Source of the DNA: Terriglobia bacterium
GTDB taxonomy: Bacteria > Acidobacteriota > Terriglobia > Acidiferrales > UBA7541
Assembly (NCBI GenBank): GCA_020072785.1
Contig: JAIQGG010000002.1
Coordinates: 868,001 to 932,000 of the forward strand
Length of the DNA stretch: 64,000 bases
Direction of reading: 5' to 3'
Below are positions 44,854 to 53,950 of this stretch, in pieces. Every line of letters starts with the position of its first letter. Position 1 is the stretch's first letter. The notes below the pieces were generated by a model. It saw only the letters and a list, made by a program, of their open reading frames with translations. It did no database searches and was not told where the DNA came from. The translations under genes were made by a program, and so were the position numbers.

Positions 44854-46245
44854 ATGGTCTCCCGCTTTTTCTGCAAGAGTCGATTAGCCGCGTACTTTTG
44901 TTTTCTCGCCTGTGCGCTCCTTGCGCAACCTCTCGTACAAGCACAGCAGGCTGCGGAAGCTCCTGCGCCCGGCGCTGCGGGGCAGGAAGCGTTCATCACC
45001 GCGGCCGACCAGGTGCTCCAGCAGCTCAGTGTCCTGACGCGGCTCCCTGCGCGGGCGCCGCTGAAGAAATCGCTGCGCAGCCGCGCCGAGATCCGCGCGT
45101 ATGTGCTGCGGCGCATGCAGGAGGACAAATCCGCAGAGGAGCGCTATGCGGCGGATCGCGCGGCGGTGGCGTTCGGCCTGGTGCCGGAAGATTTCCAGAT
45201 GGAGCCATTCCTGGTGGAGCTGCTCACGGAACAGATCGCCGGGCTGTATGATCCGGCGGAGCACGAGTTTTACATCGCGGACTGGATCCCGCTGGAGGAC
45301 CAGCGCATGGTGATGGCGCACGAGCTGACACACGCGCTCGAGGACCAGCACTTCCACGTCGAAGCGTGGATGAAGGCCGCGCGGCCCAACGACGATGCGG
45401 AGCTGGCCCGCGAAGCGGTTCTGGAAGGCAGCGCCACGGCGGCGATGATGGAGTATGAGCTGCTGCCTTCCGGGCGGCACCTCAGCGATCTGCCGGACAT
45501 GGATCCTGAGCTGCTCCTCGGCGATCTTTCCGACACCCCGACGCTGAAGCGGGCGCCGGCGTTCATCAAGGATGCGCTGCTTTTCCCGTACTTCAGCGGA
45601 TTGCGTTTTTCCATGGACTTTTTGAAGCAGACGGGCTGGAGCGGTCTGCCGGGCGTGTTTGCGCGGCCGCCGGTCTCTTCGCAACAGATCCTGCACCCAG
45701 AGTTGTATCGCGAAGGGCGGGCGCCGGCGCGGTTGGATCTGGCGGTGGATACGAAACGCCTGCGCGGGAAATGGAACCTGCTGGAAGACAACATTCTGGG
45801 GGAGTTCGGCTGGCGGGAGGTGCTGCAGCAGTTTCTGGGCCAGGAGCGCGGCGTGGCGCTGGCGCAGGAATGGAAGGGCGATCGCTACGTGCTCTTTGAA
45901 CGGGCCCGGACGAAGAAGCTGCTGCTGGTCTACCGGGTGCGCTGGAGCGATGCGAAGCATGCCGCGCGCTTTTTCGGGCAATATTCGGAAGCGCTGGAGA
46001 AGAAATATCCGCAGCGCGAGAAGCTGTTCCGGCGGCCGAATTTCTTTTCCTTCGAGACGCCCAAGGGTGGCGTCTTCCTGCGCTGCGTGGAAGCGGGGTG
46101 CCTGACGGTCGAAGGCGGCACGCGCGCGGTGTTCGACGACGTGAGCCGGACCATCGGCTGGAGCGCGGCCCCGAGGGAGCCGGAGATAGACTTGCAGAAG
46201 ATTGCCGCGGGGCGGGAGCCGGCCGCGGCTGCCGTTCTGCGCTAA
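44854..46245 (+). CDS. Exported zinc metalloprotease-like protein
   Basis: 463 residues. Signal peptide (LAAYFCFLACALLAQPLVQA). A zinc motif MAHELTHALEDQHF (HExxH, about residue 153) follows IAGLYDPAEHEFYIADWIPL. A candidate third ligand is the Glu of EAVLEGSATAAMMEYE (about 190), as in gluzincins. The C-terminal half has no recognised domain. It is probably a periplasmic or outer-membrane-facing peptidase; the substrate is unknown. Confidence 0.78.
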   Translation: MVSRFFCKSRLAAYFCFLACALLAQPLVQAQQAAEAPAPGAAGQEAFITAADQVLQQLSVLTRLPARAPLKKSLRSRAEIRAYVLRRMQEDKSAEERYAADRAAVAFGLVPEDFQMEPFLVELLTEQIAGLYDPAEHEFYIADWIPLEDQRMVMAHELTHALEDQHFHVEAWMKAARPNDDAELAREAVLEGSATAAMMEYELLPSGRHLSDLPDMDPELLLGDLSDTPTLKRAPAFIKDALLFPYFSGLRFSMDFLKQTGWSGLPGVFARPPVSSQQILHPELYREGRAPARLDLAVDTKRLRGKWNLLEDNILGEFGWREVLQQFLGQERGVALAQEWKGDRYVLFERARTKKLLLVYRVRWSDAKHAARFFGQYSEALEKKYPQREKLFRRPNFFSFETPKGGVFLRCVEAGCLTVEGGTRAVFDDVSRTIGWSAAPREPEIDLQKIAAGREPAAAAVLR

Positions 46246-46276
46246 ATCCCGCTGTTCCCCTTGCCGGAGCCTGCTT

Positions 46277-47254
46277 TCAGGCAGCGCGGCGCAGCATCAG
46301 GAGCGTCAGGTCGTCGTCGAGTTTCCCTCCCGGGGCATGGCTGCGCAGATCCTGGAGACATTCCGCAAGGACCTGCTCGGGTGCGAACGCGAGGCGGTTC
46401 GCGACGAGCCGGGTGATGCGCTCGAGCCCGTATTCCTGGCCCAGGTGGTTCTCGCGCTCGGTCAGTCCGTCGGTGTAGAGGAAGAGGCCCTCGCTTTCCC
46501 CCAGAGAGAGGCGCTGGACCGGGAAACGCGTATCACAAAACATGCCCAGAGGCACACTGGTTGCCGCGAGTGGCGTGACGCCGTCTGCGCGCACATGCAG
46601 GACGGGCGGGTGCCCAGCGCTGACAAACTCCACGGCGCCGTCGCTGGAGGCACGCCCGACGACGAGCGTGGCATAGTGACTGGCGAGTGTGCTCTCGCAG
46701 AAGAGGCGATTGGCGGCCTCGACCATGCGTTCGAGCGCGAGATTCGCGCCAGCCAGGCTCCGAAAGGTGGCGTGCAAGTGGCTCATGAGCATGGAAGCCG
46801 CCACGCCTTTGCCGGAAACGTCGCCGAGAAGAAAGAGCAGGCCGGCCGGCGTTGCGATGAGGTCGCAGTAGTCGCCGCTGACCGGCCCCGCAGGCTCGTA
46901 GTGGTAGCCGATGCGCCATCCGGGAGCGGCAAAATCCTTTCCCGGAAGGAGCGCGCGCTGAATGTTTCCGGCCAGCGTCAGGTCATTTTCCAGGGCGCGC
47001 TGCTCGTCTTTGGTGAGGCAGGAGAGACACACCCTGCAGAGCGGATCCGAAAGGATTCGCTCGGGATCAATCGTGCCCTTGCAGGATTCGCAGACGCCGA
47101 AAATGCCGTGGTCCATGCGCGCCAGGGCCGCATCCACATCGGTAAGCAGTTGGCTGAGAGATGCGTCGCGGTGGGCGCTGTGGACGGCAGACTGAAGACG
47201 TTCGCGGCGTTTTTCGAGCTCGGCACGGAGATAGGTGTGTTCTGCGGTAGCCAT
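46277..47254 (-). CDS. RsbU/SpoIIE-type PP2C phosphatase with N-terminal DksA/TraR zinc finger
   Basis: 325 residues. N-terminal helix and DksA-like zinc finger: FGVCESCKGTIDPERIL then CRVCLSCL (Cys4). From about 110 the PP2C-type domain follows: GNIQRALLP, GPVSGDYCDLI, LFLLGDVSGKG, SAGHPPVLHV, LFLYTDGLTE, DDDLTLLML. Such phosphatases control anti-anti-sigma switches. ATG 47254 is preferred (AGGAGG upstream); ATG 47299 is also possible. The DksA-type finger fused to PP2C is unusual, since DksA fingers normally contact RNA polymerase. Confidence 0.88.
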   Translation of the reverse strand: MATAEHTYLRAELEKRRERLQSAVHSAHRDASLSQLLTDVDAALARMDHGIFGVCESCKGTIDPERILSDPLCRVCLSCLTKDEQRALENDLTLAGNIQRALLPGKDFAAPGWRIGYHYEPAGPVSGDYCDLIATPAGLLFLLGDVSGKGVAASMLMSHLHATFRSLAGANLALERMVEAANRLFCESTLASHYATLVVGRASSDGAVEFVSAGHPPVLHVRADGVTPLAATSVPLGMFCDTRFPVQRLSLGESEGLFLYTDGLTERENHLGQEYGLERITRLVANRLAFAPEQVLAECLQDLRSHAPGGKLDDDLTLLMLRRAA

Positions 47255-47338
47255 GGGTCCTCCTGCTGCATCTTGCAGCCTGGTTGCTGAGGTTTCCATC
47301 CGATTTCCTCTCCCAAATTCTTGCAGAATTCCCGAGAA

Positions 47339-48697
47339 TCAGCGGGCCCGCGGGCGTCCAGCCGGGCCCGCTGCGCTCTTCGAGCGCGTGAGGAGCGGCG
47401 GAGGCGCGGCACCAAGCTGAATCTGCATTTGATGCTCGAGCCGGGCAAGGCGTTGCTGGAATTTTTCCTGCATACGCGCGGCGCGGAGCACGATAGCGGA
47501 AGCGGTCCACGCGTGGGGCGCCTGGGCCTGGGCGAGCTGCGCTTTCTTGAGGCCGAGGCGGGCATATTCCATGGCGCGAGCCGGGTCTTTGGCGCGGCGC
47601 TCGTAATAGATGGCGAGCTGTTCGCAGGCGTGGAGGGCATCGCGCGGATCGGCGAGCAACTGCTTCCAGAGGGCGGCGGCAGCGGCGTGGTCACCGCGGC
47701 GCCGCGCGCGGACGGCGAGATCGCGGTGGGCCTGCGGGCGAAATTCGGCGGGGAGGCCGCATTCGAGGGCGCGTTCGCAGACGGTGTGTGCGCGGGCGAC
47801 TTCGCCGCGCCGGTCGAGGTAGCGGGAAAGGCCGAAGAGGTCGAGGCTGTGGATGTCCGGATCCTGGTGGCTTTCCGTCGAGAGCAGCGTGTTGATTTTC
47901 CCGAACAGGGCGGCGAGGCCGCGCAGGTCCATTTGGTTGTGGCGGGCGACGGATACGAGCGGGGCGGCGGGGCCTCCGCGCAGGTAATCGAAGTAGAACT
48001 GCGGGATGAGTGCGGAGGGGACGTCGTCTTCGCGGCGCCAGCCGAGGCGCGGGGCGTCCAGGACGTGGCGCTCCAGCTCGATCAGGCGCACCGAGCCGAG
48101 GCGCAGCTTCCACAGGGCGCGCGCGGGATGCAGCAGGTCGAGGTGCGCGGCGAGGCGCGGCGCGGGGATGGCCCGGGTCATGGTGAAGCGGCTTTCCAGC
48201 AGCGGCCAGTCGAAGCTCTTGCCGTTGAAGGTGACCAACACGGGCCGCTCGGCGAGGCGCGCCGCGAGCTCGTGGAGCAGGGAGTGCTCCTCGCTGAAGT
48301 CGCGCAGGAAGAACTGCTCGGTCTGCAGGCCGCCAGCATCCCACCAGGCGAGGCCCACGAGGAAGGCGTAGGTGCCGGTGCCGCCGGCGAGGCCAGTGGT
48401 TTCGGTATCGAGGAAGAGCCATTGCGAGGGGTCCGCGATGGCAGCGCGGGTGCGGCGACTGGCGGATTCATCGCGAGTGCGGGATAGGATTTCGAGCGCC
48501 ACGGGCGAGGGATCGGCGAATTCAGGCGTGGAGAACCAGTTGCGCACGGCGAGGTGGTCGCCGAAACGGTTCTTGGCCACAGAGGCCCCGAGAAGCTGCG
48601 CGAGTTCGTCGGCGTCTTCGGGAGCGCGCAGCGTTGCCGGACGCGCGGCTGCCGCGCGCGCGGGTTTCAGCGCGGCGAGGCGCGCGAATTTGTCCAT
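47339..48697 (-). CDS. RNase H-like exonuclease with C-terminal helical repeats (YprB/MrfB-like)
   Basis: 452 residues. LFLDTETTGLAGGTGTYAFL is the exonuclease DEDD motif I. Motif II region is LVTFNGKSFDWPLLESRF; ARHNQMDLRGLAALFG carries motif III. The C-terminal half (about 290-430) is alpha-helical, TPR-like. In Bacillus subtilis YprB is MrfB, which acts with MrfA in mitomycin-C lesion repair. It lies 34 bases downstream of the matching helicase gene. ATG 48697; GTG 48706 is an alternative. Confidence 0.85.
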   Translation of the reverse strand: MDKFARLAALKPARAAAARPATLRAPEDADELAQLLGASVAKNRFGDHLAVRNWFSTPEFADPSPVALEILSRTRDESASRRTRAAIADPSQWLFLDTETTGLAGGTGTYAFLVGLAWWDAGGLQTEQFFLRDFSEEHSLLHELAARLAERPVLVTFNGKSFDWPLLESRFTMTRAIPAPRLAAHLDLLHPARALWKLRLGSVRLIELERHVLDAPRLGWRREDDVPSALIPQFYFDYLRGGPAAPLVSVARHNQMDLRGLAALFGKINTLLSTESHQDPDIHSLDLFGLSRYLDRRGEVARAHTVCERALECGLPAEFRPQAHRDLAVRARRRGDHAAAAALWKQLLADPRDALHACEQLAIYYERRAKDPARAMEYARLGLKKAQLAQAQAPHAWTASAIVLRAARMQEKFQQRLARLEHQMQIQLGAAPPPLLTRSKSAAGPAGRPRAR

Positions 48698-48731
48698 GCC
48701 GCTCACGGTTTAAAAGCATTCCTCCTCTCGG

Positions 48732-51203
48732 TCACAGGCCCGTATTCCCTGCCACTTCCCAGTGCATCCCGCCGCACAGCCGGCCGAGAATCGCCAGCGC
48801 GGCCTCCTTGGCGCGCGGGGCAAGGTCGCCGGCGGGGCCCACGCACGAGGGGCAACCCTGCTCGCAAGGGCACGCCGCGATCAACTCGCGCGTCTGCCGC
48901 AACAGAAGCTCGTGCACGCGGAAGAGCGGCTCGGAGAAGCCGATGCCGCCGGGATAAGCGTCGTAGAGGTACAGGTTGGGCTCGAAGAACTCCTTGGCAT
49001 TGGCGGAGACGACTTCTTCCATGCGCGTGGGAGCGAAGTCCTCGACAGCCGCGCCGGGCGCGGGCGGGCGTTCGCCGATGGCGGTGCCAAGGTCGCGCGT
49101 GTCGCACATGAGGAGGAGGGTGGCCACGGATTCCAGGGCGTGGAGCAGGCCGAACATTCCGCTCTGGCGTTCGCTGACGGTGAAGGGCAGCGATTCCAGG
49201 AGCGGGCGCTCCAGCGTGATCCAGTAGGCGGTGGTGTGCATCTCGTTTTCGGGGAGCTCGAGCTGCCCGGCGCCGATGTTTTCGTTGGTGAAGAACTTGA
49301 TCTTCTTGAAGCCCACGACCTGCGAGCGGACGAGGACGTCGCCGTGAGCGCGGGAGGCCGGAAGCTCCGGGCGGGCTTCCGCGGAGCGGGCTTCGGCGGC
49401 GATCTCCAGGACGCGGACCTGGGTGTAGCGGATGGCGTCGGTGTAGTAGTCGGCGTCGACCTTCTTGACATAGGCCTTGCGCTCGGTGAAGTCCAGATGC
49501 TCGACGTGATACTGCTGGCCGGCGTGCAGGTAGATGGCCTTGGGGTGCACGGTGGTGAGGGCGCTGGTGAAATCAACTTCGCCGATCACTTCGGGCGCGC
49601 CGGTGATGTCCACGATGACGAAGTTGTCGCTGGAAACCGAGCGCAGGCTCACGGTGTCCGCGGGATAGGCCTCGTGGGTCCAGTGCCAGTGCGCGCCGGC
49701 GCGGTGGAGATAGCCTGCTTCGGCGAGGCGCGCGCAGAGCTCCACCACGTCCACTTCGCCGAAGCGCTCTTCGGGGCGGATGGGAAGTTCGAAGGCGGCG
49801 CACTTCAGATGGTTGACGAGGATTTCCAGATTATCGGGCTGGATGAAGGCGTGCTCCGGGGTGTTGCCGAAGAAATAGTCGGGATGGCGGACGATGAACT
49901 GGTCGAGCGGGGCGGAGGAGGCGACCAGCACGGCACAGGAGCTGCCCGTGCGGCGCCCGGCGCGGCCGGCGCGCTGCCAGGTGGAGGCGATGGTGCCGGG
50001 GTAGCCGGCGAGGACGGTGGTGTCCAGCGAGCCGACGTCGATGCCCAGCTCGAGGGCGCTGGTGGAGACGACGCCGCGGATGCGCCCGTCGCGCAAGCCG
50101 CGCTCGATCTCGCGCCGCTCGTTGGGGAGATATCCGCCGCGGTAGCCGTGGATCTTCTCGGGGTGTCCCGGAGGCTGCCGGTTTGCCTGTCGAAGATAGG
50201 TGAGCAGCAGTTCGGTGTGCAGGCGGCTGTTGGCGAAGACGATGGTCTGCAGGTCGCGCTTGAGGAACTCCTGGGCGACGCGGGAGGACTCGTTGATGTA
50301 GCTGCGGCGGATGCCCAGGGCGCGGTTGACGACCGGGGGATTGTAGAAGACGAAAGTTTTCTCGGCGGCGGGTGCGCCATTCGAATCGAGGACGGAGACT
50401 TCGGCTTCCAGCAGGCGCGCGGCGAGATCGCCGGGATTGGCGATGGTCGCGGAGGAACAGATGAATTGCAGTTCGCGCCCATAGAAGCGCGCGACGCGGC
50501 GCAGGCGGCGCAGCACGTTGGCTAGGTGGCTGCCGAAGACGCCGCGATAGGTATGCAGCTCGTCCAGCACGACGTAGCGCAGGTTTTCGAACAGCCGCGT
50601 CCAGCGCGTGTGGTGCGGCAGGATGCCGGTGTGCAGCATGTCCGGATTGCTGAGCACGATGTGGCCTTGCTCGCGGATGGCTTTGCGCGCGTCGCTGGGC
50701 GTGTCCCCGTCGTAGGTGAAGACGCCGAAGCGGTTGTCCAGGCGCTGGTTGAGGTCGTGCAGCTCGGCGAGTTGGTCCTGCGCGAGGGCCTTGGTGGGGA
50801 AGAGGTAAAGAGCGCGGGTATCCGTGTTCCCGAGGATGGCGTTCAGGACGGGCAGGTTGTAGCAAAGTGTCTTGCCGGACGCGGTGGGGGTGACCACGAC
50901 GACGTTTTTGCCCTCGTGGATGGCCTCCGCGGCGGCAGCCTGATGGCTGTAAAGGCGGCGGATGCCCTTTCCGGCGTAGGCGGCGGCGAGATCGGCGTGA
51001 GTCCACGCTGGCAGATCGGCCCACTGCGCCTCGCGCGCGGGGAAGTGGCGCACGGCAGTGAGGATTTCGCCCTGGGTATCGCGCGCCGCGAAGCTATCGA
51101 GGACTTCGAGGACGCGAGTGGTGCTGCCCTCGAGGCGGAGCACGGCGGCGCTGCCCGCAGCGGCGCGCAGGGCGAGGGGTTGGGACATTTTGCGGGCTTC
51201 CAT
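48732..51203 (-). CDS. DEAD/DEAH-box helicase of YprA/MrfA type
   Basis: 823 residues. Helicase motifs: SHQAAAAEAIHEGKNVVVV, TPTASGKTLCYN (Walker A), VVLDELHTYRG, CSSATIANP, and the C-terminal part VSTSALELGIDVGSLDTTVL and TWQRAGRAGRRTGSS. A four-cysteine motif CPCEQGCPSC sits near the C-terminus, as in MrfA. With the next gene it forms an MrfAB-like pair, known from nucleotide-excision-like repair of mitomycin adducts. The frame runs on far upstream (to 52343), but ATG 51203 (MEARKMSQPL) or 51188 is the true start region; the extension overlaps the transporter gene. Confidence 0.9.
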   Translation of the reverse strand: MEARKMSQPLALRAAAGSAAVLRLEGSTTRVLEVLDSFAARDTQGEILTAVRHFPAREAQWADLPAWTHADLAAAYAGKGIRRLYSHQAAAAEAIHEGKNVVVVTPTASGKTLCYNLPVLNAILGNTDTRALYLFPTKALAQDQLAELHDLNQRLDNRFGVFTYDGDTPSDARKAIREQGHIVLSNPDMLHTGILPHHTRWTRLFENLRYVVLDELHTYRGVFGSHLANVLRRLRRVARFYGRELQFICSSATIANPGDLAARLLEAEVSVLDSNGAPAAEKTFVFYNPPVVNRALGIRRSYINESSRVAQEFLKRDLQTIVFANSRLHTELLLTYLRQANRQPPGHPEKIHGYRGGYLPNERREIERGLRDGRIRGVVSTSALELGIDVGSLDTTVLAGYPGTIASTWQRAGRAGRRTGSSCAVLVASSAPLDQFIVRHPDYFFGNTPEHAFIQPDNLEILVNHLKCAAFELPIRPEERFGEVDVVELCARLAEAGYLHRAGAHWHWTHEAYPADTVSLRSVSSDNFVIVDITGAPEVIGEVDFTSALTTVHPKAIYLHAGQQYHVEHLDFTERKAYVKKVDADYYTDAIRYTQVRVLEIAAEARSAEARPELPASRAHGDVLVRSQVVGFKKIKFFTNENIGAGQLELPENEMHTTAYWITLERPLLESLPFTVSERQSGMFGLLHALESVATLLLMCDTRDLGTAIGERPPAPGAAVEDFAPTRMEEVVSANAKEFFEPNLYLYDAYPGGIGFSEPLFRVHELLLRQTRELIAACPCEQGCPSCVGPAGDLAPRAKEAALAILGRLCGGMHWEVAGNTGL

Positions 51204-51286
51204 ATGATTCGCCTTTTGTTCGCCAAAACTAGCATGCCGCCATCCGGGGCGCAAGAGTGAATTGCAGAAGGCCTGTAACGCCAGCG

Positions 51287-52498
51287 CTACTGCGGCTCGC
51301 GCAGGCGGAGGATGAGCAGGGCGCCGGCGAAAAAGAGGATGGCGGAGGTGGTGAAGGCGGTCTGGACGTTGACGGCGCTCCAAAGGAAGCCGACCACGAC
51401 GCTGGAGAGGAAATCGCCGACCGCGTTGACCGCGGCAAGTGTTCCGAAGGCCATGCCGTGCTGTTCGCGGGGCACGAGCTCGGCGGCTAGGGAATCCTCG
51501 AGGGCCTCTTCGGTGCCGACGTAGATGCCGGCGAGAGCGAAAACTCCCCCGAGCAGCCAGAGATTGTGCGCCCCGAGGCAGAGCAGGAGGGCGGTGAGGC
51601 CGGCCAGGGCGTAGCCGCCGGCGAGGACGAACTTGCGCTGCCGGACGTGGTCGCTGAGCCAGCCGCTGAAGTAGGCCGAGGCGGCGTAGAAAACATTGTG
51701 CAGGGTGTAGAGCGCCACGGCCAGGCTGGCGGCGCGGGCCACCCCGTGCACCGAAGCCAGCTGGCGCGCGGCGTAGAGAATCAGCATCGTATGCGAGAAG
51801 TCTCCGGCGCCGAAGACGCCCACGCCCGCGAGGAAGCGCCGGAAGGGTGCGGGCAGGGCCACCAGGCCGCTCCAGAAAGATTGCTGCGAGCGGAAGGCGA
51901 TGGGGCGCTCGCGCACCAGCAGCCAGAAGCAGGCGACGGCGGCCACGCCCGGCAGCAGCGTCCAGAGAAAAACGGTGTGGTAGGAATGTCCCGTGCGCTC
52001 GAGGAGCCACAGCGCCGTGAGCGGGCCAACGATGGCGCCGGTGGTGTCCAGGAGGCGCTCGAAGCCGAAGGCGCGGCCGTAGGCCGCGGGGGGCACGTCG
52101 GCGGCGAGCAGGGCTTTGCGCGCGGGGGTGCGGATGCCGCGACCGAACCAGGCGGTGGCGCGGCCGAAGAGGACGTGCGCGGCATGCGTGGCGAGCGCGA
52201 ACGAGGCCGTGGCCAGCGTGGTAATGGCGTAGCCGATGGCGCCGAGCGGCTTGCGGTGTTTGAGCTTGTCGGTAAAGTGGCCGGCGGCGAGTTTGGTGAA
52301 GCTGGAAAGGCCGTCGGCGACGCCTTCGATCACGCCCAGCCACGCGGGGCCCGCGCCGATGGAGGCCAGGAACGCGGGCAGTATGGCGGTGGCGATTTCG
52401 TGGCTCCAGTCGCTGAACAGGCTGGTGAGCCCGACGCCGAGGACGGTACGGTTGAGCCAGCGCTCGGACGGGGGATTGGGTGTGGTGGAGGAGGACAT
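51287..52498 (-). CDS. MFS transporter
   Basis: 403 residues with about 12 hydrophobic helices. LGVGLTSLFSDWSHEIATAI is the N-terminal helix, and FGRATAWFGRGIRTPARKAL resembles the conserved cytoplasmic A-loop. VPREQHGMAFGTLAAVNAVGD lies near the end. Substrate unknown. ATG 52498 is taken because the frame continues to 52888 only as overlap of the DUF190 gene. Confidence 0.85.
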   Translation of the reverse strand: MSSSTTPNPPSERWLNRTVLGVGLTSLFSDWSHEIATAILPAFLASIGAGPAWLGVIEGVADGLSSFTKLAAGHFTDKLKHRKPLGAIGYAITTLATASFALATHAAHVLFGRATAWFGRGIRTPARKALLAADVPPAAYGRAFGFERLLDTTGAIVGPLTALWLLERTGHSYHTVFLWTLLPGVAAVACFWLLVRERPIAFRSQQSFWSGLVALPAPFRRFLAGVGVFGAGDFSHTMLILYAARQLASVHGVARAASLAVALYTLHNVFYAASAYFSGWLSDHVRQRKFVLAGGYALAGLTALLLCLGAHNLWLLGGVFALAGIYVGTEEALEDSLAAELVPREQHGMAFGTLAAVNAVGDFLSSVVVGFLWSAVNVQTAFTTSAILFFAGALLILRLREPQ

Positions 52499-52610
52499 AG
52501 GCGCGATTCGAGGTTTGAGTTTAGGGGGGAAAGTTAAAAGTTGAAAGTCGAAAAGTGGAACGGTTGAAGAGCGAAGAGCGGAGCGCGGAATGAAGCCGGC
52601 GCTGCGGAGC

Positions 52611-52958
52611 TCATTTCTTGGCGGCGCGGTAGAGGATGACGCGGACTTTTTCCAGGGTGATGAGGCCGCCTTCGACCATTTCGTCGAGGCGCGGCAGGAT
52701 GGCCTCGATGCGCTCCTGGTACTCGACGATCTCCACGATGATGGGCAGGTCCTGGGAGAGGCGCAGGATCTTGTCGGTGTGGTAGACGCTGGAGCCGCCG
52801 TAGCCGGCGACGCCGCGCAGCACCGTGGCGCCGGAGAAGCCCTCCTTGCGCAGCATCTCCACAATGGCCTGGTGCAGCGGCTGGCCATGCCACTTGTCGG
52901 ATTCCCCGATGTGGATGCGCATCAGCGTGCGCTCGCCTTGGAATTTTTCGTGGGGCAT
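52611..52958 (-). CDS. DUF190 domain protein
   Basis: 115 residues. RIHIGESDKWHGQPLHQAIV, FSGATVLRGVAGYGGSS and LSQDLPIIVEIVEYQERIE match DUF190, a PII-like fold. In many genomes it is encoded beside CrcB fluoride channels, as here. A regulatory partner role is inferred. ATG 52958; a longer frame to 53036 is less likely. Confidence 0.88.
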   Translation of the reverse strand: MPHEKFQGERTLMRIHIGESDKWHGQPLHQAIVEMLRKEGFSGATVLRGVAGYGGSSVYHTDKILRLSQDLPIIVEIVEYQERIEAILPRLDEMVEGGLITLEKVRVILYRAAKK

Positions 52959-53000
52959 GGCTGCTCCTAACCAGCATTTCTCACAAGAGTCACTCTGTAG

Positions 53001-53020
53001 GGGCGGGGCCTGCCCCGCCC
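53001..53020. terminator. GC-rich hairpin between crcB and the DUF190 gene
   Basis: GGGCGGGGC (53001-53009) and GCCCCGCCC (53012-53020) form a perfect 9-bp stem with a two-base loop. It could be a terminator, or an acidobacterial repeat like the hairpin after gap. It would attenuate transcription from crcB into the DUF190 gene. Confidence 0.55.
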
Positions 53021-53107
53021 ACTGCAGCACGAGCACGATTGCATGTTCCGGCGTTCACGGCGCAATGTCGGTTTACATCTCGCGTCCGTCCTCGTGAGAA
53101 ATCCGGC

Positions 53108-53479
53108 CTAAAAGCGGTTGGCCAGGCGGATGCCCGCGACGGAGAGCAGTAGGCCGATCAGCACGCTGGCGCCGACGTAGGCGGTGGCGTGCAGCCATTC
53201 GCTCTCTTCCAGCATCTTGGCCGTCTCCCAGCCGAAACTCGAGAAGGTGGTGTAGCCGCCGAAAAAACCGATGGTCATGGCGGTGCGCAAGTCCGGAGAA
53301 ATCATCATGCGGTTGAGCGTAAGCTGCCCGAGCAGGCCGAGAAAAAAGCAGCCGGTGAGATTGATGAGAAGGGTGCCATAGGGGAAAGTGCCGCCGGTGC
53401 GGAACTGCACCGCGCCCTGCAGGCCGTAGCGGGCCAGCGTGCCCATCGCTCCAAACAGTGCAATCAGTGCAATGCGCAC
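53108..53479 (-). CDS. crcB: CrcB/Fluc fluoride channel
   Basis: 123 residues, four helices. GAMGTLARYGL at the start, FPYGTLLINLTGCFFLGLLG and IGFFGGYTTFSSFGWET are the classical Fluc motifs, including the Asn and the TTFSSF phenylalanine track. It exports fluoride as an antiparallel dimer. GTG 53479 gives the expected short N-terminus; the frame is open to 53638. One copy only is seen, so it may be homodimeric. No fluoride riboswitch was recognised upstream. Confidence 0.9.
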   Translation of the reverse strand: MRIALIALFGAMGTLARYGLQGAVQFRTGGTFPYGTLLINLTGCFFLGLLGQLTLNRMMISPDLRTAMTIGFFGGYTTFSSFGWETAKMLEESEWLHATAYVGASVLIGLLLSVAGIRLANRF

Positions 53480-53537
53480 ATCTGCTCCGGTCCCATGGCG
53501 GGAAAGTGTAGCGCCGTCCATTCTGTCGCGCAACCGG

Positions 53538-53924
53538 TCAGCGCGGCGAAGGAGGAGCATCCTTTGTTCCGGGGGCTGGCGGGGCGGAGGGCGCGGCTGC
53601 CGGCGCCTGCTCCTTCCCGGCTTTCTGCACCAGAACAATCTTTTCCAACTGGCCCTTGTTGTCCGAGACCACCAGATCGGCGGTGATCTTGTCGCCCGGA
53701 CCCAGCCCCTCGATCTCCTTTGGCACGGCCACCATGTAGCCCATGGTCATGGCCGGCATGAGGCCGGGGATTTCACCGTGGCTGACGACGATCATCTTTT
53801 TCGGCACATCGACGGAAACTACTTCGGCTTGGAGGGGATAGTGCTTTTCAGGGGCGGAGGAGCAGGCGGCGAGAAAAAGGAGCGCTCCCAGTGCTGCGAG
53901 TATTTGTGAAAACAAATGTTTCAT
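53538..53924 (-). CDS. CusF-like copper-binding lipoprotein
   Basis: 128 residues. Signal and lipobox LGALLFLAACSS (lipidated Cys). The CusF-like core is VVSHGEIPGLMPAMTMGYMV, whose His and Met residues bind Cu(I), then a Pro/Ala-rich tail. CusF-like proteins carry periplasmic copper to exporters. It lies 26 bases after the TonB receptor gene and near a Cys/Met-rich protein gene, so a copper theme is likely. ATG 53924; frame open to 53954. Confidence 0.83.
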   Translation of the reverse strand: MKHLFSQILAALGALLFLAACSSAPEKHYPLQAEVVSVDVPKKMIVVSHGEIPGLMPAMTMGYMVAVPKEIEGLGPGDKITADLVVSDNKGQLEKIVLVQKAGKEQAPAAAPSAPPAPGTKDAPPSPR

Positions 53925-53950
53925 GTTCGTAGTCTCCCTGGGCATGAGCA

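Noticed and set aside
48762-50525. 587-codon plus-strand frame inside the helicase gene
   Set aside because: The minus strand encodes complete helicase motifs in the correct order.
51204-52343. Upstream extension of the helicase reading frame
   Set aside because: It is antisense-like, arginine-rich, without domains, and overlaps the MFS transporter gene in another frame. The helicase start at 51203 is natural.
53480-53537. Fluoride riboswitch upstream of crcB
   Set aside because: The conserved crcB-motif sequences are not seen in the leader.
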